Source: Circinella minor
Taxonomy: Eukaryota; Mucoromycota; Mucoromycetes; Mucorales; Lichtheimiaceae
Reading direction: 5' to 3'
Length of the DNA stretch: 64,000 bases
NCBI GenBank assembly: GCA_016758965.1
Contig: JAEPRB010000088.1
Coordinates: forward strand, 17,469-81,468
Below, piece by piece: positions 46,715 through 58,300 of this stretch. Positions within the stretch are counted from its first letter, which is position 1; each line of letters starts with the position of its first letter. A program made the translations under genes and the position numbers. The notes beneath the pieces are model-generated. The model ran no database searches. It was not told the DNA's origin and saw only the letters and a list, made by a program, of their open reading frames with translations.

Positions 46715-49573
46715 ATGGCATTACGAGGAATTAACATCCCCATGAGCACCAAAACACGATTAAATCTCATTTGCGTGTAAGAATAATAATCTCTTTTTTT
46801 TTTTTTCCTTTCACGTGGATTTTTAATTATATGTTTATACATAAGGTCATTAGCACTAGGCGGTTTCATGGTAATATATAGTTCTTTTAAATTAAAGTAT
46901 GATTTGTAAACAGAGTGATCTTGCAGCAGCTTGCAGCTACTTTTTTTTCTTAAATTTTTGCAGGGTCTTCTGTTTATTATTATGCTGTGTAACATCAACC
47001 GGTTCCTTTTTTTTTTTTTTATTTTTTGGGTTTTCTACATCCCTTTTTTTCCTAAAATTGACAATTATGCATATAAAAAGTTTGGTTATAACTTAGTTAT
47101 CATGGGAGGAGTTTTGATGATGCCTGACTTTACGACAGCGTTACAGATTAAGCGTGTACCAAGTGTCTATACTGCTATTATTACAGTAATGATGGGTGCT
47201 GCATTTATTGGTGCTATTATCTCAGGACCACTTGCTGATAGTATTGGACGTCGTGGTTTAAGTATCATTTGCGCGGTATTATCCATTCTTGGTGATTTAT
47301 TATTGGTTTCAGCAAATAATGTATCAATGTTTTATGCTGGTCGAGCAATTGCTGGATTTTCAGTGGGGTAAAACGTGAAAAAAAAGAGTAATAGTGATTT
47401 ATGACTTAAAGCATTAAATTAAAACTGTCATGAGAACAATAAAAAATATATAGCGTATTGTCAATGGTACTTCCGCTCTGTAAGATTTTATACGTAGTCA
47501 TGTTTGTGACAGTCTTCATTATATACAATATAAAAAGCTCAATCAAGTATATTTTTTTTTCTTTGTTACTATTAGATATTTCGGAACTAGCACCTTTTAA
47601 TTTTCGTGGTAGAGCAATTGCACTAGATCAATTTTTTATTATACTTGGAATATCTATTGCATTTTGGGCGGCTTATGGAGCTGCTTCTTTAAAACAAAAT
47701 GAATTTTGGAGGTAAGGTGAATAAAAGAAAGCTATTTTATATGCAACTGCAATGATTAAAAATGGTTCCACTATACAGGGTACCGTTAGGAATTCAACTT
47801 ATTCCTGCACTGGTTTTTGGAATGGCGCTAATGTATATACCACAAAGGTAAAAATGAAGAGGAAAAACGAGTCATGTTTTTACATCTACTCAATTAAAAA
47901 AGCATGTACTTTTTTTTTGAAATAAACTAGTCCACGATATCTAGTACAGAAGCATAGGGATGAAGAAGCACTACTAGTGCTTGCATTAATACGTGGAGAC
48001 GGCACAGTTGAACATAAGGCTGTTCAGATGGAGTTTGCTGAGATAAAACAAACTCTTATGTTTGAACAAAAGTATAATAAAATTGGATATAGGTATCTGT
48101 TTCGTCTAGGATGTGACCGAAATCCTCGACGTCTACTGTTAGGAATCTTAGCTCAAGTATTTCAACAGCTTACTGGAGCAAATACTCTCATGTAATTATA
48201 TAAATAGAAACAATATTTGATCTTTAATATATACCGCCTATCGTCTACAAATTATGTAGTTCTATCCACTTTATTAACACTTCCTATTTTAATGTATATT
48301 TGAGAATTCAAGGTTATATGCCCCCATTTTATTTAATGCGACAGGTATCGATGACCGTATTCCAGCTCTTCTTGGTAAGTCCTACCAAGTAACGCTTTAT
48401 ACACAATTCTACTCAATACGTAAATCCTTTAAATTTTTTTTATATTGAATTACTCAGTTTCTTTTAGCAAACGGTATCACTGGACTTGTCATGCTAGTGG
48501 CTACTATACCTGCAGTGATTCTGGTAAATACAGATACATAATAACTTTTATTATAAGTAGCATTTGAATATTGAAATAAATCCGACGAAAAACACTTTCC
48601 ACTACAATTTGTTATTAGATTGATCGATGGAGTAGAACGAAAGCGATGATTATAGGATCATTAGGCTGTGGAACATGTATGATGATCATGGCGATTACAG
48701 CTGCTGTAGCTAATTTTAAGATCCTCGGTCTGGATGATATTTACGAGGAAGAGAAAGATAAACAAAGTAGTTCTACAGTATCTATCAGTAGTCCGAGTCC
48801 TGTCTCCATTGTCTTCTTCACTTTCTTTTACATATTTCTTGTGTTTTATGGAAGTACTTGGGGACCCTTGGGTTGGGTAAGATGTTTACTAAATATTATG
48901 CTAGTTCTGAAAAAGGAGAGGATACAAAATACAGCTGGATTTTCGTCTCTTCTTTGAATATTTGTATATATACTTATTACTAAATTTGTTTTTCTATGGT
49001 CATTAGATATATCCAGCCGAACTCTATTCACATGGTACGTTTATAGTATTTCATATTTATCTTTACTTTATTAACTATGCTGTAATCTCGTATTCGTTTG
49101 ATACATAATATCTATGACTCTATTCAGGAGTTCGATCCAAGGCTTTAGGTATTACAACAGCGGCCAACTGGCTTTTTAATTTTGGAACACTTCAAATTAG
49201 TCCTTTGGCCTTTGAGAGTATTCAATGGAAAGTTTATGTCATCTATTGTTTATTTTGTTTTGCTATGGGTTATGTTGTCTACCTTTTTTTCCCAGAAACA
49301 CAGGTAATTAGTTATATGGTTATTTTTGTTAATTTAATGCTAATAATAGTTATAATAATATTTTTTATATAGGGGAAATCATTAGAAGAGATTGATTTAT
49401 TATTTAGTGGAAATTTCAAGTCACACGATCCAACTGCTAATCATCCGGCTACAGCTTCTCAAGCATTAGCATTATTACAACAAAAAAATGCAAAAGATAA
49501 TATACATTTTTCATTTATGGATAGTACTACTACTCTTGAAGAGCAACATCCACAACAACAGAGGGAACAGTAA
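46715..49573 (+). CDS. MFS sugar porter
   Basis: Thirteen exons (46715-46776, 46846-46870, 47081-47367, 47454-47479, 47576-47711, 47779-47847, 47931-48191, 48313-48374, 48468-48523, 48619-48876, 49007-49034, 49128-49303, 49373-49573) give 548 residues with twelve predicted membrane segments. Sugar-porter signatures: ALGGFMFGYNLVIMGG in helix 1, ADSIGRRGL, AGRAIAGFSVG, YISELAPFNFRGRAI, FQQLTGANTL, a second repeat YPAELYSHGVRSKALG and the terminal PETQGKSLEEIDLLF. Transport is probably H+-linked hexose or polyol uptake at the plasma membrane; the substrate cannot be read from sequence. Exons 2, 4 and 11 are only 25-28 bp; each is required to keep the family motifs continuous. Joining exon 2 directly to 47081 removes a hydrophobic T-run frame in the 210-bp intron. 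Confidence 0.91.
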
Positions 49574-49942
49574 TGATAGCTATAATGATAATGATAATAA
49601 ACAGTTTGAGACACAGTTTGAGACACAGTTTTAGCTATTTATTCTATTTTTTTTTTGATACAATGGAGATGAAATAAATTCCTTTCGGTATTAATACACT
49701 ATGTAAGAAATCGTCATCAATAATTAATGACGACTTCAAACAGAAATTTTATTGGTTCCGGACCCAGCCGATGGCGGAGGTTTGATTATACAGCTTTGAT
49801 GACTCTTGTTGAACAACCAATGCAGCCAATTAAAGTATAGATTATCTTTTTTTTTTTTATATATCTAATTCTACAGCATTTGTTTCTTTTTCTTTCTCTT
49901 TATTTTCTCCACTCTATATTTTTTTTTATTGACATAATAACA
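49574..49942. other. 369-bp intergenic region
   Basis: T-rich promoter for the cystathionine lyase gene. Contains two adjacent copies of TTTGAGACACAG near 49602-49630. No other feature seen. Confidence 0.45.
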
Positions 49943-51501
49943 ATGACAGACGTATTACCTTCTCCTGCCGCTTCTTTTAAAGAAAAGCGTTATCGTTTTG
50001 CTACTGAAGTAGTTACTGTTGACAATCCTGACGATCCTCACCATGCCGCTTCGGTACCAATCTACCAATCAGCAACTTTCAAACAAGCCGGTGCTGGTGG
50101 TGGTGGTGAATATGATTATTCTCGTAGTGGCAACCCTACTCGTACTCACCTGGGTAAGGCTTATATAAATATATATATTTTTGGTGGGGAGAGTAAATAA
50201 AAGAAAATCGGTTTTTAAGTAAAAATAAATAAACTCATTATATATTAAATATAATATAAAACAGAAAACCATCTGGCTAAAATCATGGGTGCAAAGCGTG
50301 CTTTCGCTGTTACCAGTGGTATGACTGCACTTGATGTTATTGCTCGATTAGTTCAAGCTGGTGATGAGATTGTGGCAGGCAATGATTTATATGGTGGTAC
50401 CAACCGTTTATTGACGTTCTTGGCCAAATCGCAAAACATTAAAACACATCATGTCGATACAACTAAGGCTGAATCTGTTTTGCCTTACTTGTCTGAAAAG
50501 ACAAAGTTGGTCTTGCTTGAAACACCAACAAATCCTTTAATTCGAATCGCCGATATTCCCACCATTTCACAATACGTTCATGATAAATGTCCTAGAGCAT
50601 TGGTTGTAGTCGATAATACCATGATGTCTCCTTATTTACAGCGTCCTTTAGAATTAGGTGCTGATATTTCATATCATTCGGCTACAAAGTATTTGGCTGG
50701 TCATCATGATCTTATGGCTGGTGTCCTAGGAACCCGTGATGAAGCTGTTGCCGAGGTAACATTTTTTTTTTCCTTTTTTTTTTTTTGTGTAATATTTATT
50801 GTTGGAAGAAAAAGGCAAAAAGATACAGAAATTGCATCATTATTTATTGTTATACAAGAACAAAATCTAATAATACATTAACGCCACATTATCTATTATT
50901 TAGCAACTTTACTATGTTATTAATGCAACAGGTTGTGGTTTGGGTCCATTCGATTCTTGGTTATTGTTACGTGGTGTTAAAACACTAGCTGTTCGCATGG
51001 ATAAACAACAACATAATGCTGTTCGCATTAATAATTTCCTTGAAAGTTATGGATTTAAGGTTCATTATCCTGGATCTACCAATCATCCTCAATATGAATT
51101 ACACAAAAAAATGGCTACTGGTCCTGGTGCTGTTCTCAGTTTCGAAACAGGTGATATTGCTCTTTCCGAACGTATTGTTGAAGCTGCTAAATTATGGAGT
51201 ATCAGTGTGTCCTTCGGTTGTGTCAACTCTTTGATCAGGTAATTGAGAATATAAAATTATTTTAATAAGAGCTGTATATTGATATAAGAGTTCAATTACT
51301 CACATGTCATAAAAAAAAACCTTATTTTACAGTATGCCATGCAGAATGTCACACGCATCGATTCCTGCTCATGTTCGTGCTGAACGTGAATTCCCAGAAG
51401 ACTTAATTCGATTATGTGTTGGTATTGAAGATGTTGAAGATCTTCTTGATGATCTTAAAACTGCACTAGAACAAGCAGGTGCTCTTCCTTCAACTCCTTA
51501 A
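49943..51501 (+). CDS. Cystathionine beta-lyase, PLP-dependent
   Basis: Four exons (49943-50153, 50265-50755, 50904-51238, 51333-51501) give 401 residues, normal for the Cys/Met-metabolism PLP family. Motifs: PIYQSATFKQ, YDYSRSGNPTRTHLE, SGMTALDVI, GNDLYGGTNRLL, LLETPTNPLIRI, VVVDNTMMSPYLQRPLELGAD and SYHSATKYLAGHHDLMAG, with the PLP lysine at residue 212. The terminal SHASIPAHVRAEREFPEDLIRLCVGIED fits fungal cystathionine beta-lyases (Str3 type), which make homocysteine, pyruvate and ammonia from cystathionine in methionine synthesis. Gamma-lyase or synthase activity is a less likely alternative. An HSE-like or sulphur-responsive promoter site was not recognised. Confidence 0.9.
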
Positions 51502-51765
51502 AACAATTTTTATCCCTTTTCTACTATCTCCATCTTTTCTGTTCCTTTGTACACTTGCACATTTCTTTTTAAAAAAAAGTAACAACATAAAACAAAAGAA
51601 AAAGATGGCGCAATAGTGTTTATGTATTATGTATTTTTCTTTCGTTTACTTTGTTTATATAGCTTCTTTTGTTTGTTTTTCACATTTTTATTATTATTAT
51701 TATTATATTTTTTTATCTCATCCCTTCATTTCCTACCAACTATTTTTTTTTCACCTTTTTGATTA

Positions 51766-54700
51766 TTATAAAATATCCCCATCTTCTTCCGATTCTACTA
51801 CAATAACATCTACTAAAACTTCGTCACGTTCGCCATTACTATATTCGATCAAAACATTCATTCGGTCTCTTCCACCATTGGCTGCTAATAAAGGACTTGG
51901 GGAATAGATTAAACTATTCAGTAACACATTGATATCTTTTTGACTTGCATCTTTCAATTCAATTGTATTCTTAGTGAATTTTGGTGAAGGTGGGATCCCA
52001 ATTTTGAGTTTACCAAACGCAACTTCTAATGAAACTTTGACCTTGCTTACAACGGAAGGACCACCACGTACATAGATTCGGTCCAATCCTTGAAATCGTC
52101 CTGCTGCAGGTTGTTGTAAAGCACGTCGACGTGATTCAATGGAATCCAATGGGATTCTTGTGAAAGGTGACATGTATCGATATATGTAATTCCTTGGTCC
52201 CACCAATCGCATAGGAACAGTCCATGTCCCGGTTGAACTGATGATTTTATTTTTCTTGTGTGTTGATACAGCAGCTGTATCACGATGTGGTACATCCAAA
52301 TCAAAACGCTTCAATACAAAATCTACCAAACTACCTTTTTCAATAGGTAAATGGTTGGTCATTTTACCAAATAAATGAATATTCCAACTATTGACTACAA
52401 TCTTTGTCTTTAATTCTTGTTCTGCCAACGGATTCGCCGATAAGAAACGATGGATTTCCAAATAACTTGCAGGGTAAAGTACTTCCCGTGGTAAAATAGT
52501 AAATCCAGCCAATTCAAGAGCGGCTTGATGTTCGCGTACATAACTTGTAATGGCTTTGGGTCCTCCGCAGTTAAAACATTCTGGATCATAGGTGTAAGAT
52601 GAAAATGCCGATTCGCACATTTCACGGAAAAGAGCCCAACCTCGCTTGAAGCGCATCAATCCTTGAGGCAAGTAAAGACCTTCGTCATCCAATGTCCATT
52701 CACGATCACTAACCAAACTGGAATAGTCAGAGCCAATAAATTCAAGGTTGTTATCCGGAGGTACACGGATCCATAATGCATCCATATCCATGTAGGTGCC
52801 ACCATAATTGTATAAGAGTAAACATCGAATATAATCAGTTAAATGCCAATAAAAGAACTTGCCAGTTTCCCATTTGTCCCAATCGTTTAACCAGTCCAAT
52901 GTGCCAGGTCCAAAATACCAATTCCAACTGAGTAAGTTGTCTTTGTTGAAGTTAACCACATGGATTTCATAACCGGCTTTTGTATAATCTTGGAAAAAAT
53001 CATCCGGAAGTGTATTAGAAATCATGAATATTACTGCCCGTGGTTCATGGACCCAAACCAACTCTAATGCACGCCAATGTCTATCCGTAAATGTAGATGA
53101 ATCACTCGTCCAGCATACCCAATACAGCAAATGCCAGTCATCTGTTTCCGAGAATTTCGATGTACGTTGTGATAATAATCCATCAATGATCCAAGCATCG
53201 TTTTTACCCATCATGGAGGGTTCTAATGAATCCTTGACGTTGGCCCCAGATACTTTGAGATACGAATTGGGATGACGGTCGGTAACACCTTTAAATTGAT
53301 CACATGCCAAATTAGATGCTCTCCAATCATTTTTTTTGCCACGACATGGATAACATAAGCCGCAAATAGTGGTATCAAGACTGGTACATTGTAAACGGTC
53401 ATTGATGACATTATTGTACATAACTTGCATATCACGTAACTTTTTATTCTTAAAACGCTTTGCAATTTGGTCTGCTTCACATGCATTGCCGTCTTGGATT
53501 CGGAAATCGTGAATAGGGTTGATGTCATATCCAAATAACCAAATGCCGAGGTTTCGTTCTTCAGCCGACACAAATCGTTGTGGTGTGTCAATATCGACAA
53601 TAAGGTTAATAACATCGTGAGATAATATATACATTGTCCCAGATGTGTATACTGGGAGAATAGGTAATTCATAATCGGTATTCATGTTCTTGTCTGCTCC
53701 TAACGCATCAGGTGCCATATTTCTATATACACATGAAAATATAAGGTTAATTGTTCTCCACTGCACTCTTTTATTCCTCCCTCCCAAAAGAAAAATTATT
53801 ATTGAGATTTTGCGTTCGTACCTGTATACCAATCCTTTCCAATATCCAGATTTTCGACCCAATCCATGTAATTCAGATCGAACTACATCCCAACGAACAA
53901 ATACATCATCGTCTGACTTGACCATATAATCATACTTGAACTCATTCGACCATCGAAATGCTTCGAACAATTTATGACTCTTGTCACCACGTAAATCTGA
54001 TGCAGGCACCAATAACATATCTTTGTACATTTCTGATTCCGTTTCAATCTTTGGACCCATCAACATTTGGGTTCTTGCTGATGGAGGTTGTCCAATTACA
54101 AATCGATACGCGACATCGTTATCATTTTCAATAAATTTGAGTGCTGTTTTACGTAACATTTGACGACGTTCGAATCCTTCGGATGACCATGATGATATAA
54201 TTAATATCAATATGGATGTCGTTCCCGATGTTGTTGTTGTTAATGCCAAATCGTTATAATTTAGCCCGAAAGGTTGATTCACCATCAATTGGCTGGTTGT
54301 ATATTGAAGTTGATCCAATTGCTGTAGTGCGACAAACATAGTCAAAAATGTAACCATAGTCAAGGGTAAAACTAAGATTTTGACAGCAGTTGATTTAAGA
54401 TTGATACGTACAGGACTTTGTAAGACATCCTCGGTTTTTTGATGATACTTTGGACTGGAACCAAAACAAAGTTTGAGAACGTTGGATATTAAAAGTATTA
54501 AACAAATTGTCATCCAGATTGTAATGGGTCGATCGGTTGCGATTTTGGAACATACAAAGGCTGATATAGACCAGTTAACGACCGTCAATGTTATTAATCG
54601 TACAATAGCATTGCTGATTTCGTAATGATATAACCATCGTCTCATCATACTCGTCGTTAAAATCCAACTCCAATAACCCGCTAAGACACACTGACATTTT

Positions 54701-55016
54701 GTTATTAGAAGAAAGTGAGAAAAAAAATGAAGTATACAATGTATATATAACAAAATTATATATGATAATTGTTTAAATTTACCCAAATATTAGCGACCCA
54801 ATAATCGCTCTCTGTACTTTTTAATGTAATTGCACCACCTGAATCTCGTATTGGTACACCCCATGCGGCTTGTGTGTTATATAAGGTGCCCAGCACCGAC
54901 GGTATAAGGCATAAGGTTCGTAATAAGATGATGGGGAGGTGGTATCGTCGAGGTACATTTAGACTTGATAAAGAGAGGCCACGTTGCCGAAAAGATGGCA
55001 GGGCATTATGTTTCAT
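51766..55016 (-). CDS. GT31-GT32 fusion glycosyltransferase, polytopic
   Basis: Three exons (55016-54783, 54690-53822, 53722-51766) give 1019 residues. The first about 200 residues contain around four hydrophobic segments (for example ITIWMTICLILLISNV and VKILVLPLTMVTFLTMF). Residues about 220-460 are a beta-1,3-galactosyltransferase-like (GT31) domain: SWSSEGFERRQMLRKT and the metal-binding KSDDDVFVRWD with Asp338-340. A Cys-rich bridge (CTSLDTTICGLCYPCRGKK) follows. Residues about 560-830 are a GT32-type domain: ELVWVHEPRAVIFMI, KWETGKFFYWHLTDYIRCLLLYNYGG and the D-x-D site GGTYMDMDALW (Asp680, Asp682). The C-terminal 190 residues match nothing I know. One uninterrupted exon encodes most of both domains, so the fusion is not an annotation error. 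Likely Golgi; donor and acceptor sugars are unknown. Confidence 0.87.
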
Positions 55017-55324
55017 AATTATACAAGAAAAAAAAAACAGAAGGGAAAAAAAGGAAGGGAACTGAAAAAAAAAAATCCTAACAATAAAGTTCTTTCAAGC
55101 ACGACAACGACACAAGTCGCATTTACAGGAACTACACAGCACCAACAGAGATCAGCAAAAATTATTAACTTCGGTGGTGTGGCTGTCTCCTATTAAAAAA
55201 AATCTCTTTCTTCTGTCCCCGCGTAAATATACTTTTCATATAACAACCAAAAATAACATAATGACATATTAATAGCACAAAAAAAAGCAAAACCTGTTGC
55301 TTTTTTCTTTCTTTTTTTTTTTTT
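55017..55324. other. 308-bp intergenic region between two minus-strand genes
   Basis: Contains the 5' leader of the glycosyltransferase gene, which is T/C-rich on its coding strand, and the 3' flank of the RICTOR gene with long T runs. No other feature seen. Confidence 0.4.
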
Positions 55325-58300
55325 TTACTTGATATCAAATCCTATCTGTTTAGATACTGGTTCCAGTGTTTCTGTATGTACGATCTGTTGTTGTTTTCCA
55401 GATCTTGGTACTACTTTTTTTTTATCACTATTTACTGAAGAGTTTGATACAGATGGTTCTCGAAAAGGTTCATTAGATATAGATGATTTTAAATCATCAC
55501 TTCCATCTATATCATCTTTCCCCTCTTCTCCTTCCTCTTTCTTATATTTTTCTTCCTCCTCTTCTTGTTGTTCATCCGCCATAGCAACACTATCTAATTC
55601 TTGTAATAGTTCAGGAGTAAATCGCATGTCAAAAATTTCTAAAATATATTTTCGTACAGGTGTTCGAAAATGATAACTTCCCAAAAGTTGACAAACACAA
55701 TAAAATAGGTCGACACGCTTGAAATGATTTGGATGTTTTTGCCTTAATCTAATATAATTTACTCCCAGTTAGTATTTTTTTTTTTCATTCTTTTTTGTTA
55801 TGTACAACATGAAAAATAAAATGAATTATCCAGGAAAGAAATTCTTATTTACTTTGCCAAGTTTTTCGATGCCTCATTGGCAAGGATATGATTACTCATA
55901 TCACCAATGTTTTTAAGAATGTCCAAAGTAATATCATCTTGTTCTACAGTACTTGGAAAGACAGGTGGATTTGAAAGAGCAGGGGTATATTTCCAGTTAC
56001 GAATCTATTTTTTTTTTTTTTGTAATTTATCATTAATTAAATGTCTATGCATAATAATCATAGTGAAAATAAAAACTTTTTAAACAAAAAGCTTACACTG
56101 AGGAAAAGTTCTAAATTTTGTGGAACACATAGACCTTCCGGTACACCATTAGGGGAAGTAACACCATCCCAGTTGAGTTCGCTAAGTATTTCAATACCTT
56201 GTTGTGTTTTTGCTACCAATCCTAACACATAATAACATGTACTATATATACATACATTGTTTTTTTTTAGCTATGAGAAAAAGATCATGTATTTCGATAT
56301 TTTTTTTTCTCTTTTAAACTTACCCCTTCAGTGATAAGACTTCACTACTTTCTGCAATATGAACAATATCTTTAACAATATCTTCTTCTTCCAAGAAAGG
56401 TAAACCATTTTTTGTTGCTCCAATACTACCGACAGCCCATAAAACAGCTTTCAATTGCTGAAATACTTCTGGGTTTTGATTTTCAAGTGAGTAATTTCGA
56501 ATAAAGTCAGCAAAGTATTGAAAATGACCTTTTTCACGTAATAATCCACATCCATCTTCAGTTTTTGTTAATTCACCATAAAAATGAGGCGGTGATAACC
56601 CATCACCAGGTTGCCTAAAGATACAAAAAAAAAAAAACCAGCCCATGAGTTATCATGACAACGTATTTCTTTTTTTTTTCTACTTTGAGCAAAGGAGAAT
56701 ACTTACAGATTCTCAAAATTTTGTTCACTATCTATACGTTCTTCGAAAGGATTACGATCCTTTTTCTCTGAGGTATTAGCTAGAGCTCTCGCCAGCGAGA
56801 GTTCAAGTTGTGTAACATATTGAAGATTTCGATACTAGATTTGAAGAAAAAAAAGTACTTTTAGTAAGCTATTTTACTTTTCAACACATTATACATCATT
56901 TTTTAAAAAATTTTACCTCGAACCAATCATCCATTTCTTTTTGCACATAACCCAAAGCATACAAGTATCGAAAACCAGTAGATGTGGATAAAAATCTATT
57001 TTTTTTGATTGAACGTTTTTTTTTTCATGTTAACACTCTTAACTGCTCTTTTCAACCCCAAGAATATATATATATATATTTCTTTACCTTAATAACAATG
57101 GATTACCGATTTCACCAAGATGACCTAGACTTGGTCGATATTTAACCAACAGCTCAAGATTTCCTTGATTCTCACATGCTTCATCCAACAAACTGACTGC
57201 CATTTGACATACATCCAAATGGGTATCGTATAGCTGGGTCAACAGTAACCTTATGATCCAACCATTATACTCGCTTTCTGATCGCCGCATGATATTCCCC
57301 AAATATTGCGTTGCAAATAACCGTATTGGATTGTACCCTGAAGTCATAATTTTAGATAATAAAACACGAGGATGACCATCCAATGTATAATCCATATTCG
57401 TAATAATGGCAATCTTCAAATCATCCCGGTTTCGTAATTCCGAAAGTTGATAAAACAAACTAAAAATTTTGAATTTTTCCATCAGCCGAACGCCATCCTT
57501 GTGTTTACTCATTACACCCAGTAATGTTATATATCCTCGACTCAAAGTATTTTCCATTCTCTCCTTTGAAAAAATTGGTTCTGTTTCTGGATCACCATTT
57601 AATGGATCCAATTCACTTAATGCTTCTGCAATTTGAGCCAATAATTTGTTTTCGCCTAAATAACGAACACCATCCGGATTCCCCAATAACGTCTGGATCA
57701 TGATACATCCTGTCTTTAAGTGTCGCGCAATATTGGCTTTGGATGCATTAATATCCGAAAATCTGTGCGCAAAAGGTCGATAAAATCCCAATAATCGTTT
57801 AATAAATTTTTTTCCTCGCATCGCTTCTTCCAATCGACGTGGATTTAACAAAGGTCCTTGAAGTAATTCCGAAATACTTTCCCAATTCCATTTTGTATAG
57901 TCCTTTGTATTTAAGACTTGTGTATCCATCAAGAGTTGTCGAAAATGCGTGTCATCAATTGCCATACCAATCTTGAGTTTGACTTCATGCACCATTTCTT
58001 GTGTTCGTGCAGTGGTATTATTGTTTGCTTTGGATGTCAGTGTTGACGTTACATGAGAAGAAGAAGGAATAGACATATACCTTACACGTGCCCTAGTCAA
58101 TCGATCAATATGGGCTAACGCCGTTGTTGCATTGTGACGGACTTGCTCATCTTCAAAATTAGATGCCAACGCGAATAATTTGGGTAGAGATTGAACTTGA
58201 ATACCCATCATAATAGGTAAAAGTCGTGTAGATAGCTGTAATATTTCACCGATTAGAAGCGTAGCTTTGCGTGAAATATAAACATCATCGGATTTCACCA

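Noticed and set aside
46931..47080. Hydrophobic N-terminal extension of the sugar-porter exon
   Set aside because: T-run encoded; joining 46870 to 47081 rebuilds the family motif GGFMFGYN exactly, so this stretch is intron.
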